DNA from: Flaviflagellibacter deserti
GTDB taxonomy: Bacteria > Pseudomonadota > Alphaproteobacteria > Rhizobiales > Methylopilaceae
Length of the DNA: 64,000 bases
Reading direction: 5' to 3'
NCBI RefSeq assembly: GCF_042652085.1
Contig: NZ_JBHSJF010000006.1
Coordinates: forward strand, 496,001-560,000
Shown: one piece after another, positions 29,396-38,414 of the stretch
Position numbering within the stretch: position 1 is the first letter of the stretch
How the letters are laid out: each line of letters begins with the position of its first letter
Position numbers and translations under genes: made by a program
Notes under the pieces: generated by a model
What the model saw: the letters and a program-made list of their open reading frames with translations, nothing else
What the model was told of the DNA's origin: nothing
Database searches by the model: none

Positions 29396-32300
29396 TCAGC
29401 TGTCGAACCGTCCCGACGCATGGGCCAGCAGGGTGTAGACCTTGCCTGTTTCGGACGAGATGTAGCCACGCGCGGTCGCCGGATCCCGGTCGCTCCGCGA
29501 GATCTCCTCGAGCAGCCGCTCGAACTCGCCGACGTAGCGATCGACGGTCTGGCGGAAATCACGGCTCTGGCCGTAGCGCCGACGCACATCCTCGAAGGTC
29601 TGGGCGCCGTCGGCGGTGTAGAGGCGCGTCGGGTTGAAGGAATTCGCCTCGCCGCGGCGATACCGCTCCCACATCTCCAGCATCGCGCGGGTGTTGATGA
29701 GGGTGTCGATCTCGTTGGCCAGCGCTTCGAGCGATTCCGTCGAGCGCGACTGGCGACCGCGCGGAGGCGTCTCGGCCGGACGCGCCGGGGCGGGTTCGCC
29801 GCCTTCATCGCGCGAGGCGCGGGCGAGGAGGCCCGAGAGCCAGCCGCCTTCATTGCCGGCGCCATTCGCCGGAGGCGTCGGCTCCTCGGCGGCGCGGCGC
29901 GAGGAACGCGCGGCCGGAGCGGCATCGTTCGAGCGACGGGCTGCGGGAGCCGGAGCCGGCGGCGGAGCTTCCGCCGGCTGGCGGCGCTCGCCGCGCGGAC
30001 GCGGCGTTTCGGCGAAGGCGTAATCGGCCTGGCGCGGCTCGACGGCGTCGTGCAGGCCACCCTGGCGGGCTGCGATCTCGCTGAGCGCGTTGAGGGCCTT
30101 GATCTGCTCGGAAACCACACGGCGGATGGCGGAGGTGTTCTCCTCGGTCTCCTTCGGCATCGCGAGAACGCCACGACGGAGCTCCTCGCGAGTGGTCTCG
30201 AGCTCCGACTGGATCGAGGCGGTCATCTGCTGCATGTCCGAGGCGACCGAACCGAGGCCATCCGACGCGCCCTTCAGCAGGCTGGTCATCTCCGCGATGG
30301 TGGCTTCGTAGGTCGAGCGCAGTGCACGCGCGGTGCGTTCGCGCTCGTCGGTCGAGACAGAGCGAAGCTGCTCGAACTGGTCCTTGAAACCAGTGGTCGC
30401 CGCCGAAAGCTGGTCGGCGAGGGTGGCGCTCGCATCTCGGGCGCGGCCTTCCGCCTGGGCCAGGCTCTCGTCGATCAGCTTGGCGAAGCCGCGCAGGACG
30501 TCGTCGAGGTCGCTGGTGCGGGAGTCGATCGTTGCCGCGAGTGTCTCGAGCGCGCGACGACGATTGTCGAGCGTATCCTCCAGCGAGTGCTGGGTCGAAC
30601 CGAGCGCATTGACGGCGTGGGCCAGGGCATGGCCCTGCTGGTCGAAGCGGTCGGTGAGATTGGCGAGGTCGTTCAGCACGCCGCGGCCGACGGTGCGGAG
30701 CGCGTCGACCTGATCGGAGAGCGTCGCGCTCTTCTGGGTCGTCGCACGGCCGAGTTCGTCGATCGTCTGCTCGGCGCGGACGACGAGTTCGCCGATTGTG
30801 TTGCTGGCGCCTTGAATGTTCTGGACCGAGGTCGAGATCGCACCACGAAGCTGGTCGCCCGCACCACGGAGTTCCTTGGCCGCGCGCAGAGCTTCGGTGG
30901 AGATGGAGTCGGCGACGCCGGAGAGAGCCTGCTCGGCGTCCTGCTTGACCTGAGCACTGAGCGATTTGATCTCGGCGCTGGCGCGCTCGGTCTCGCCGGC
31001 GATGGCGCTGGTGACACCGGTGAGCGACTGGGCAACCTCGTCGCGCATACGGTCGATCGAGGTGGAGAGGGCACGCTGTGCCATGTCGGTCTGCTGCTGG
31101 ACCGTCTGGACCACCGAGGCGCCGACCTTCTTGACCTCGTCGGACAGCTCGTTGCGACGCTCGGAAAGCGTCTGAACGAAGCGCGAGCCGTTTTCGTCGA
31201 GCACGCGGGCGAGTTCAGTCGAGCGCGCACCGAGCGTATCGGCGAGACCCTCGGTCTGCTCGCGGAGCGTCGTGACGGTTTCGGAGGACAGCTTCTCCAG
31301 CGTCTTCTCGATTTCGGTCGCGGTACCCAGCAGCGTATCGGAGACCTTCTGGACCTTGTCCGACAAGCGTTCGCTGAGCGCGTCGCTGCGGCTCTCCAGG
31401 GTCGAAGAGACGGCGTCGAGACGGCCGACGACGGTCATCTCGAAACGTTCGATGCGGCTGTCGAGCGTCTCCGCGACCTCCATGGCCTTCTGGCCGAGGA
31501 CGGAGTTGACGGCATCCGCGCGTCCGGTGAGCACCTCGACCACCGCCTCGGCGCGAGTCGAGACGTCCTCGGCGAAGCGCTGGGCGCGATCGTCCAGGCT
31601 CGAAGTCAGCTCACGACCACCATCGGCGAGCGTCCGGGACAGTTCGAGCGTGCGGGCCGCGAGCATTTCGTTGAAGCTCTCGGTGCGGGCGTCGAGGCCG
31701 TCGCCGATACGCTGCAGACGGCCTTCCAGCTCTTCGCTGATCTCGACGACCTTGCCGGAGGCCTGGTCGCCGAAGCCGTCGAGACGCGTGCGGACCGCAT
31801 TGTCGAGCTCTTCGGTGCGGCGGGCGAATAAAGTCTCGAACACTTCCGAGTGCTTGGTCAGAGCCGCGTCGACGTTCTCCGCACCGGAGAGGAAGATCTG
31901 GTCGACCGCCTCGCCGCGGCGATGCAGGACGTTCTCGAAGGTTTCGACATAGCGGCCGAGGGTCGTGTCGAGCGTGTTGGCACCGCTTGCGATCGCCTGC
32001 TCGACGCCCTCGCTCCGGCTGTTGAGGACAGTCTCGAAGCTTTCGACGTAACGGCTGAGTGTGGCGTCGAGGGATTCCGCGCCGCCCTGCAGCGCCTGGT
32101 CGATCGCTTCGGCGCGCGTCGTGAGGAGGTCGACGACGGCCGGAGCGCGGACATTGAGGACCTGTTCGAGATCTTGCACACGGCTGGCGAGCGTCGAGTC
32201 GATGAAGGCCGCATCGCCCGAGAGCTTCTCGGCGATTTCCTGCGCGCGAACCGAGATAAGGCCGTCGAGCTCGGAGATCGATGCCGCAAGGACGTCGGTA

Positions 32301-34957
32301 ACGGCGGTGCCGCGGGTCATCAGAAGGTCAGACAGTTGCTCCGTTGTCTCGGTCAGCTGTTCGTTGATCTTCGTGCTGCGGCGAGCGATCGACTGGGCCA
32401 GCTCGCCACCGACGAAGGTGACCTGCTGCGCGAGTTCGTTGACGCGGCTGACGAGCGTCTCGCCGAGACCGGTCGCGGCACCCTCCAGCTCCTCACGGGC
32501 GTGCAGGACGCTCGCATGGACACGTTCGTTGAGGCGCTGCTCGAAGGTTTCAGCGGAGCTGAGAATGTGCTCGCCGGCATTCGCCGCGGCGAGGGTCAGC
32601 CGGTTTTCGAGCTCGTCGCCACGCGTGACGATGAGGTCGTGGATGCGGTCGACCGTCGAGGAAAGGGTATCGGTGAGGATACCGCCGCGGTCGGCGATGG
32701 TCTCCGAGATACGGTCCGTCGCAACACTGAGCGTACGCTCGACGGCGTCGGCGCGGTGGGCGAGGACCTGCTCGGCGGCGTGGGCACCTGCTTCCAGCGC
32801 GTCACGGGCGATGCTGATGCGGGCATCGAGCGTGTCGATCATCCGACCAGCCGCGTCCTGCAACGTCATTTCGAGTGCTTCGCTACGGCTGATCAGCGTC
32901 TCGTGGACGCGATCACTGACCGTGGCCATGCGGTCGCTGGCGAGCGAGATGACGCGCTCGATCGCTTCGCTGCGCTCGGCGATGATCTCTTCCGCGGAAC
33001 GGGCACCGGCTTCGAGCGCGTCGCGAGCCGTCAGGATGCGGGAATCCAGGGTCTCGACCATGCGGTCGCCGACGGCTTGCAAGCCCATCTCAAGCGCGTC
33101 GCCGCGGCCGACAATAGCCTCGTGGATGCGGTCGCTGGCCGATTCCATCCGTTCGGCGAGGCCCATGCCGCGCTCGTCCAGGATGGTGGTGAGGCGGGCA
33201 CCGGTCTCGTCGAGCTTGGCTGTGACCTCGGAGCCGCGGAGCGAGAGGTCTAGCAGCAGGCTGTCGCCGGTCGTCTTCAGCGTCTCGTTCACGTCGGTGA
33301 CACGATCGGTGATCGTCTTCGATACTTCGGCGCTGGTTTCGTGCAGCGTCTGCGTAAGCTGTTCGGCGCGGTCGATGAAGGTCGAGGCAAGCTCCTTGCC
33401 CGAACGCTCCAGCGTCTCGTTGACCAGCTCGCCGCGGCTCGAAATCGTCTCGGCGATGCGAGCGCCGGTATCGGAGATCGCGTCCGTCATTTCGCGGGCG
33501 CGCTCGGTCAGCGTGACGGTCAGCGCGGTGCCGGTCGTGACCATGGTCTCGGCAATGTCGCGGGCGCGCTCGGTCAAGGTCGAGGTCAAGGTCGCACTCG
33601 ACTCATTCAGCGCACGCGACACGCTCTCGCCGCGCTCGGTGAGCGTGGAGGTGAGGTTCACCGTCGTCGAGGACAGCGTATCGACGATGATCTGGGCGCG
33701 GCTGCCGAGAGCCTCGGTGAGATCCGAGGTCGTCTGGGACAGGGCGTCGGTCAGGATCTGGGCGCGGGTTGTCAGTGCGTCGGTCAGGGAGGCGCTGGTG
33801 CTGCTGAGCGCCGACGTGATCGTCTGCGAACGCTGTTCCAGCGAGTCGGAGATGCTGTTGCTGGTCGCGATGAAATTGTCGGCGACGGCGCGCGAGCGCT
33901 CGTCGAATGTGCGCGTGATCTCGGTGCTCGTGGTGAGCAATGTTTCCTGGATGCTCGTAGCGCGGGTGCCGAGCTCGGAGGTCAGGCGCTCGCTCGTCAC
34001 GGCGAGGCTCTGGTTGAATTCCGAGCCGGTCTCGTTGAGGCGGTCGATCAGGCCGTGGCTCTGCGTCGTGACGGCCGTGATCAGGCTCTCGCCGGCGCTC
34101 GAGACCATCTGCGTGATCTGCATGCTCTTGTCGCCGAGCGCGCGGGTGACGCGGTCGCCGGCCTGGGTGATCGACGAGGTGAGCTGGTCGGAGGCAAGCG
34201 CGATCTCGCGCGACAGGCCGCTATGGGCGCCTTCGATCGAGTCGCGGAGTTCGCCGGCATTCGTGACGAGCGCCTCGCGCTGCGAACGCAGATCGTCGAT
34301 CAGCACGCGCATGCGCGCTTCATTGTCCTGATAGGCGCGCTCGAGCGTGACGACTTCGCCGCGCACGGTGGCTTCGAGCTCGGCCGCGCGGGTGAGCATA
34401 CGCTCCAGCCCGCTGTCCATGGCGTTGATCTCGCGCCGGACGGCATCGCCAAGCGATGCGACAGAGGCGATACCGGTGCGGTCAGGCTCGGCGAGGCGGA
34501 TCGCGACCTGCGTCATCGAGCGGGCGACGGCGCGCATGTCCTGCGCGCGCTGGGCAAGCGCTCCCAGAACGAAGAAGAACAGGATCGGCGCGGCGACCAG
34601 GATGACCATCATCGCGGCCTGGGCGAAGCCCTCCGTCGAGGACAGATCGAGCGGCGACTGGCTGATCTGCGCGAAGATATAGACGATGCTCAGAGCGGCC
34701 CAGACGGCGGATACGAGGAACGCCGTGACCATCGGCCCAGAGGACGAGCGGCGCTGCAGGCCATGCAGGACGTGCGAGAAGGAACGGGCGTCGTCGTTCG
34801 CGGGGCGCTGCTTGGCCTGGAGCGAGCCGGATTCCGGATTCTTCGGGGCGAACAGGTCGTCGTCGGCGTGGGGGGCTGGACTTTCGAGGAGAGCTTCCTC
34901 GAGCGCGGACAGAGCCGCGTCTGAATGATTTTGCGCCGTGACGGGATTATTCGCCAT
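29396..34957 (-). CDS. rgsE: Giant coiled-coil membrane protein, growth pole ring (GPR/RgsE)-like
   Basis: A 1853-residue protein and the largest gene here. The N-terminus (1-70) is acidic and disordered. Two membrane segments follow (about 76-97 and 113-135), then roughly 1450 residues built largely from tandem 22-residue amphipathic repeats ending in ER/SR/TR (for example AQILTDALSQTT then SDLTEALGSR), an apolipoprotein-like pattern. A Pro/Ala-rich linker leads to a conserved C-terminal domain (LARASRDEGG, ALANEIDTLINTRAMLEMWERY, ETGKVYTLLAHASGRF). This architecture matches GPR of Agrobacterium and RgsE of Sinorhizobium, which form a ring at the growing pole and are needed for unipolar growth. 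Start 34957 begins MANNPVTAQN; the frame continues upstream to 35125 without a ribosome-binding site. Confidence 0.85.
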   Translation of the reverse strand: MANNPVTAQNHSDAALSALEEALLESPAPHADDDLFAPKNPESGSLQAKQRPANDDARSFSHVLHGLQRRSSSGPMVTAFLVSAVWAALSIVYIFAQISQSPLDLSSTEGFAQAAMMVILVAAPILFFFVLGALAQRAQDMRAVARSMTQVAIRLAEPDRTGIASVASLGDAVRREINAMDSGLERMLTRAAELEATVRGEVVTLERAYQDNEARMRVLIDDLRSQREALVTNAGELRDSIEGAHSGLSREIALASDQLTSSITQAGDRVTRALGDKSMQITQMVSSAGESLITAVTTQSHGLIDRLNETGSEFNQSLAVTSERLTSELGTRATSIQETLLTTSTEITRTFDERSRAVADNFIATSNSISDSLEQRSQTITSALSSTSASLTDALTTRAQILTDALSQTTSDLTEALGSRAQIIVDTLSSTTVNLTSTLTERGESVSRALNESSATLTSTLTERARDIAETMVTTGTALTVTLTERAREMTDAISDTGARIAETISSRGELVNETLERSGKELASTFIDRAEQLTQTLHETSAEVSKTITDRVTDVNETLKTTGDSLLLDLSLRGSEVTAKLDETGARLTTILDERGMGLAERMESASDRIHEAIVGRGDALEMGLQAVGDRMVETLDSRILTARDALEAGARSAEEIIAERSEAIERVISLASDRMATVSDRVHETLISRSEALEMTLQDAAGRMIDTLDARISIARDALEAGAHAAEQVLAHRADAVERTLSVATDRISETIADRGGILTDTLSSTVDRIHDLIVTRGDELENRLTLAAANAGEHILSSAETFEQRLNERVHASVLHAREELEGAATGLGETLVSRVNELAQQVTFVGGELAQSIARRSTKINEQLTETTEQLSDLLMTRGTAVTDVLAASISELDGLISVRAQEIAEKLSGDAAFIDSTLASRVQDLEQVLNVRAPAVVDLLTTRAEAIDQALQGGAESLDATLSRYVESFETVLNSRSEGVEQAIASGANTLDTTLGRYVETFENVLHRRGEAVDQIFLSGAENVDAALTKHSEVFETLFARRTEELDNAVRTRLDGFGDQASGKVVEISEELEGRLQRIGDGLDARTESFNEMLAARTLELSRTLADGGRELTSSLDDRAQRFAEDVSTRAEAVVEVLTGRADAVNSVLGQKAMEVAETLDSRIERFEMTVVGRLDAVSSTLESRSDALSERLSDKVQKVSDTLLGTATEIEKTLEKLSSETVTTLREQTEGLADTLGARSTELARVLDENGSRFVQTLSERRNELSDEVKKVGASVVQTVQQQTDMAQRALSTSIDRMRDEVAQSLTGVTSAIAGETERASAEIKSLSAQVKQDAEQALSGVADSISTEALRAAKELRGAGDQLRGAISTSVQNIQGASNTIGELVVRAEQTIDELGRATTQKSATLSDQVDALRTVGRGVLNDLANLTDRFDQQGHALAHAVNALGSTQHSLEDTLDNRRRALETLAATIDSRTSDLDDVLRGFAKLIDESLAQAEGRARDASATLADQLSAATTGFKDQFEQLRSVSTDERERTARALRSTYEATIAEMTSLLKGASDGLGSVASDMQQMTASIQSELETTREELRRGVLAMPKETEENTSAIRRVVSEQIKALNALSEIAARQGGLHDAVEPRQADYAFAETPRPRGERRQPAEAPPPAPAPAARRSNDAAPAARSSRRAAEEPTPPANGAGNEGGWLSGLLARASRDEGGEPAPARPAETPPRGRQSRSTESLEALANEIDTLINTRAMLEMWERYRRGEANSFNPTRLYTADGAQTFEDVRRRYGQSRDFRQTVDRYVGEFERLLEEISRSDRDPATARGYISSETGKVYTLLAHASGRFDS

Positions 34958-35376
34958 TTCTGCCTCGCTGCCGCATCCGCAATACTCAAGTCGGCCGCGT
35001 CCTGGAGGAAGAGACAGGACTGCCGTGCCAAACGTTGACACGCCATTCCAACTCTCCGGGTGACCCCCGTCCCCCCACCGAAACATGAGTCCCAAAAACC
35101 CACGCCCGGCTATAGTTCGCCGCACCTCAATCTAGCCAAGCGCACAGGGGATGGGAACCGTTCGTGACACAAACCCGACAACGTCGTTAACGGTCCATTC
35201 ACCATAAAATGGAAGTCAGGACCAGACGTATCTGGGCAACAAAAGGGCTGTGGAAGGGCGAGATTTGGCTGGCTAAAGCGCCAGTTTTCGCAGCAGAGGC
35301 ACGGCGCTTTTGCTTTGCTTGTGCTTGCCCGGCATCCGCAGCCCGCCTCTTGGGCGGGCCGGGTCCTATGCGGGGA
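34958..35376. other. 419-bp noncoding region upstream of the GPR-like gene
   Basis: No supported gene. A candidate minus-strand promoter lies at 35110-35139: TTGGCT (35139-35134), 18 bp, CTATAG (35115-35110), which would give a leader of roughly 150 nt for the GPR-like gene. Near the other end GCCCGCC-TCTTG-GGCGGGC (35341-35359) forms a 7-bp hairpin without a U tract, 18 bp past the stop of the next gene. The small plus-strand frames here have no ribosome-binding site and atypical composition. Confidence 0.4.
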
Positions 35377-35826
35377 TCAGGCCGCGCGCGTCTGACGCTT
35401 CCAGATATGCGGGGCGTGGAAACCGTAGACGGCCAGCGCGGCCGCCAGCGGGGCTCCGAATAGGATCGAGACGAGGCCTGCGAGCGATACGAATTGCTCC
35501 GAGCTTGCCTCCCACGGGATCAGGTTCGAGCCGAATGCGAAGATCGCCATCGACAGGCGGACGAACAGCACGCTCGCGAGAAACTTCCAGACGAAGGGCC
35601 GGAACAGGGGCCAAGACTTCAGGAAACAGAAGAAGCCGACGATGTTGGCGAGGTCCATGATGAGGATGGCGCCGTTGAAGGCGAGCGTCCGCGGCGTGCT
35701 TTGGAAGCCGTGATGGATGAACGTCACCAGCCCGACGAAGAAGAACAGGACGAGCAGGCTGAAATAGGCCCAGACCACGATCTGCCTTTTGGTCGGTGCG
35801 TACGGGTTGATGACATGACTGGCCAA
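35377..35826 (-). CDS. Hypothetical four-helix membrane protein
   Basis: A 149-residue inner-membrane protein with about four hydrophobic segments (VVWAYFSLLVLFFFVGLVTFI, LAFNGAILIMDLANIVGFFCFL, FVWKFLASVLFVRLSMAIFAF, SLAGLVSILFGAPLAAALAVYG). The start is TTG 35826: GGAAGGAG lies exactly 6 nt upstream, and no ATG is placed as well. I do not recognise the family. It is followed on the same strand by the noncoding leader of the GPR-like gene. Confidence 0.65.
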   Translation of the reverse strand: MASHVINPYAPTKRQIVVWAYFSLLVLFFFVGLVTFIHHGFQSTPRTLAFNGAILIMDLANIVGFFCFLKSWPLFRPFVWKFLASVLFVRLSMAIFAFGSNLIPWEASSEQFVSLAGLVSILFGAPLAAALAVYGFHAPHIWKRQTRAA

Positions 35827-35978
35827 AATGAACTCCTTCCTTTCTTTCCTGTTGGGGCAGAGCGGAGTGCTCCTCGTTGCAGCACCTGCCTCGGCATTAA
35901 ACCTAACGCGAGGAAGGCACTTGGCTGCCGTGGGTCCATCTGTTTACGATTGATTAACCAGTCGATCGCAGGGGGCCT

Positions 35979-36197
35979 TTGCTCGCCGTGGGCATTTCAA
36001 CATTCGCCGAATGGCTAGTACCATTCGCAGTCTTCATAGCTTTTGCCGTCTGGTGGTCGGACAGTGTGGTGAGGCGTTGGGCAGCGGTGACGACGGTAAT
36101 CGTGCTGCTCATTCTCGCTCACCGCTGGGACACGTTCGTCGCGGATCACGGCGTGAGCTGTTATTCCGAGCGAAACGGGCCCTTGGCCTGCGGTTAG
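35979..36197 (+). CDS. Possible small membrane protein
   Basis: A 72-residue reading frame from TTG 35979 (or GTG 35988). It has two hydrophobic helices (WLVPFAVFIAFAVWW and WAAVTTVIVLLILAH) joined by a basic turn, and a Cys-containing C-terminus (GVSCYSERNGPLACG). GGGGG lies upstream at 35971. A strong terminator follows 25 bp after the stop. Composition is sensible for an inner-membrane miniprotein with a periplasmic disulfide tail, but I know no family. Confidence 0.45.
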   Translation: MLAVGISTFAEWLVPFAVFIAFAVWWSDSVVRRWAAVTTVIVLLILAHRWDTFVADHGVSCYSERNGPLACG

Positions 36198-36222
36198 ATG
36201 ACAGTTTTATGTCACAATCAAC

Positions 36223-36250
36223 AAAAAGGGCGCCCGAAGGCGCCCTTTTT
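36223..36250. terminator. Bidirectional intrinsic terminator
   Basis: AAAAAGGGCGCC-CGAA-GGCGCCCTTTTT is a 12-bp perfect stem with a tetraloop. It separates the small plus-strand membrane gene (ends 36197) from the minus-strand ferredoxin reductase (ends 36272). Confidence 0.9.
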
Positions 36251-36271
36251 ACTTTCAGAGATGGCAGTTGA

Positions 36272-37300
36272 TCAGGCGACGCCGAGCTTCTTCTGAAGGC
36301 TCGTCGAAGACGTCGTGTATTGGAACACGATCCGCTTGTCAGGATTGACCCGGCGCGCGACCGCCTGGGACATCAGGGCAGCCTCGTGGAAGCCCGACAG
36401 GATGAGCTTGAGCTTGCCTGGATAGGTGTTGATGTCGCCGATGGCATAGATGCCGGGCTCGCTCGTCTCGAACTTCTCGGTGTCGACCGGGATCAGGTTC
36501 TCGTGGAGATGGATGCCCCATTCCGCGAGCGGACCGAGCTTCATGGTCAGGCCGAAGAACGGCAGCATGGCCTCGGCTTCGATGTCGAAGATCTCGCCGT
36601 CATTACCCTTGACGGTGGCCGCCTCGAGCTTGCCGTCGGTGCCCTTGAGCTCGGTGACCTGGCCGATCTTGAGATCGATCCTGCCCTCGGCAACCAGTGC
36701 CCGCATCTTGTTGACGCTATCCGGCGCGGCACGGAAGTCGTCGCGGCGGTGGAGCAGGGTGACCTTGCCGCAGACCGGCGTCAGGTTGAGCGTCCAGTCG
36801 AGAGCCGAGTCGCCGCCGCCGACGATGAGGACGTTTTTGTCGCGGAAGGCTTCCATCTTGCGGACGGAATAGAAGACTGATTCCTTCTCGAACTCGTCGA
36901 CGTTCGAGATCGGCGGCTTCTTCGGCTGGAACGAGCCGCCACCGGCCGCGATGACGACGGCCTTGGTCTCGAACACCGTGCCGGCGTTCGTGGTCAGGCG
37001 GAAGCCGTCCTCGCCGAGGCGCTCGAGCGTGTCGACCTGCTCGTTGAGATGGAATTCGGCACCGAACGGCTTGATCTGGGCCAGCAGATTGTCGGTCAGG
37101 CCTTGCCCGGTGACTTCCGGCAGGCCGGGAATGTCGTAGATCGGCTTCTCGGGATAGAGCTCGGCGCACTGGCCACCGACCTTGTCGAGGATGTCGATGA
37201 CATGGGCCTTGATGTCGAGGAGGCCCAGCTCGAAGACGGCAAACAGCCCGCACGGGCCGGCGCCGACAATCACAACATCGGTCTTGATGATATCGGTCAT
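36272..37300 (-). CDS. Ferredoxin--NADP(+) reductase (thioredoxin-reductase-like type)
   Basis: A 342-residue flavoprotein that moves electrons between NADPH and ferredoxin. The FAD-binding Rossmann motif is VVIVGAGPCGLFA and the NADPH motif is VLIVGGGDSALDW; the terminal FAD motif reads GIYAIGDINTYPGKLKLI. The C-x-x-C redox pair of true thioredoxin reductases is absent (region FYSVRKMEAFRD), which identifies the TrxR-like FNR group. Start 37300 gives the family N-terminus MTDIIKTDVVIVGAG; a 21-residue in-frame extension looks spurious. A 2Fe-2S ferredoxin lies just upstream, a natural partner. Confidence 0.93.
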   Translation of the reverse strand: MTDIIKTDVVIVGAGPCGLFAVFELGLLDIKAHVIDILDKVGGQCAELYPEKPIYDIPGLPEVTGQGLTDNLLAQIKPFGAEFHLNEQVDTLERLGEDGFRLTTNAGTVFETKAVVIAAGGGSFQPKKPPISNVDEFEKESVFYSVRKMEAFRDKNVLIVGGGDSALDWTLNLTPVCGKVTLLHRRDDFRAAPDSVNKMRALVAEGRIDLKIGQVTELKGTDGKLEAATVKGNDGEIFDIEAEAMLPFFGLTMKLGPLAEWGIHLHENLIPVDTEKFETSEPGIYAIGDINTYPGKLKLILSGFHEAALMSQAVARRVNPDKRIVFQYTTSSTSLQKKLGVA

Positions 37301-37416
37301 GGAATCCGGATCGTCTTCACTACGGGCATCCGCATACGCCCTCTTGGGAAAGAAGGCACTCACTTAGACCGTGCAGGGCAGTTGTGAAAGCCCCGAGGGG
37401 CTAGGTTGGAACAGTA

Positions 37417-37737
37417 CTAACCTTGGCGCGACGGCGTGTGGACGACGAGGCCGTCGAGTGTGTCGGAAACCTTGATCTGGCAGGAGAGGCGGCTGGTCGG
37501 CCGGACCTCGAAGGCGAAGTCCAGCATGTCCTCTTCCATCGGCGACGGTCCGCCTACGGTCGCCGACCATGCATCATCGACATAGACGTGGCAGGTGGCG
37601 CAGGAGCAGGCGCCGCCGCACTCGGCCTCGATCTCCGGGATCGCGTTGCGCAGCGCCGTCTCCATCACCGTCGAGCCGTTTTCGGCATCGACCGTGCGGG
37701 ACTCGCCAGATGAATCAGTGAAGGTGATGCTGGGCAT
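37417..37737 (-). CDS. 2Fe-2S adrenodoxin-type ferredoxin
   Basis: A 106-residue electron carrier. The cluster ligands follow the vertebrate-type pattern C-GGACS-C-AT-C ... S-C-QI (spacing C-x5-C-x2-C). The N-terminus MPSITFTDSSGESRTVDAENG and the acidic patch PMEEDMLDFA fit adrenodoxin-type Fdx proteins. ATG 37737 is the family start. It is 116 bp upstream of the reductase on the same strand, so the two probably work together, for instance in Fe-S cluster assembly or P450-type reactions; the final acceptor is not evident. Confidence 0.92.
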   Translation of the reverse strand: MPSITFTDSSGESRTVDAENGSTVMETALRNAIPEIEAECGGACSCATCHVYVDDAWSATVGGPSPMEEDMLDFAFEVRPTSRLSCQIKVSDTLDGLVVHTPSRQG

Positions 37738-37862
37738 TGTTTCTCGCACACAAACCTGAAAGGCAGCCAAGCCGCCTTTCGAAAAGCTGCGCACCGTTTA
37801 GGACCAAAACGCACGCCGCGCTAGGCCCTGTAATCGCTCTAAGGAGCGACGAAAAGTACTGA

Positions 37863-38225
37863 TCAGGCGTCGGTCAGGAGATCGTCGATCTCGCCGCAGA
37901 CTTCCGAGATGGCCTCGGCGAGCGCGGCGACCGCGTCACCGGCCGGAAGGCCATGACGAGCCGCCGTTTCGAGGGCGGCCGCCGCGGAGGCTACACGCCA
38001 GGCGCCTACGCCCTTTGCGGAGCCGTTGAGCGCGTGAGCGATTTCAAGCCGGTTGGACGGGTTGTTGAGCGCGTCGAGCTGAAAGAGGACCTGACGGGCC
38101 TGACGGCGGAAGAGGGCGAGTACCTCACGCTCCACCGAGCGATCGCCGAGGGTCTGGCGAGACAAATGGACCAGATCCAACGGACGTTCGTAAGCAGAAG
38201 ACTCAACGCGTTGTGCGACAGACAT
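37863..38225 (-). CDS. Hpt (histidine phosphotransfer) domain protein
   Basis: A 120-residue all-helical protein. The phospho-accepting His is H64 in IAHALNGSAKGVGAWRVA, the Hpt core H-x-L-x-G-S-x-x-x-G. No kinase or receiver domain is attached, so it is a free phosphorelay shuttle; its partners are not in the window unless DivK is one. It is divergent from the SixA-like phosphohistidine phosphatase gene. Confidence 0.88.
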   Translation of the reverse strand: MSVAQRVESSAYERPLDLVHLSRQTLGDRSVEREVLALFRRQARQVLFQLDALNNPSNRLEIAHALNGSAKGVGAWRVASAAAALETAARHGLPAGDAVAALAEAISEVCGEIDDLLTDA

Positions 38226-38270
38226 CTCGATAGTTTCCTAAAGAACCCGTTTTGGTAGTCTCCCCCAGAT

Positions 38271-38288
38271 CAAGCTGGGTTCAGCTTG
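38271..38288. promoter_or_regulatory. Perfect inverted repeat in the hpt-sixA intergenic region
   Basis: CAAGCTG-GGTT-CAGCTTG is a perfect 7-bp inverted repeat in the shared upstream region of two divergent genes. No U tract follows on either strand, so an operator is more likely than a terminator. Regulator unknown. Confidence 0.4.
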
Positions 38289-38414
38289 AATGCCCCGTCC
38301 GCAATGTCGAATTTATGGCGGTTTGGATGGACGGAAGGTTAACCCGACCTCATCTCCCCATGGATAGTTGTCATTTTCGTAACATTCCCGAGCTCCATTG
38401 CCCGAAAGACACAC

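Noticed and set aside
29420..34924. Long plus-strand reading frames (up to about 800 codons) opposite the giant GPR-like gene
   Set aside because: They mirror the repeats and GC-biased third positions of the minus-strand gene, have no ribosome-binding sites, and encode Arg/Asp/Gly-rich sequence without any recognisable domain.
35209..35463. An 84-codon plus-strand frame in the noncoding region upstream of the GPR-like gene
   Set aside because: It overlaps the minus-strand membrane gene, has no ribosome-binding site and encodes Cys/Arg-rich low-quality sequence.
35941..35960. TTAACC half-sites near 35953, 35186 and 38338 as CtrA boxes
   Set aside because: None has the second TTAA at the 7-bp spacing of the CtrA consensus; single half-sites are expected by chance.
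37441..37460. Possible frameshift between ferredoxin and its reductase
   Set aside because: Both frames are complete with proper starts and ends; the 116-bp gap between them is ordinary spacer.
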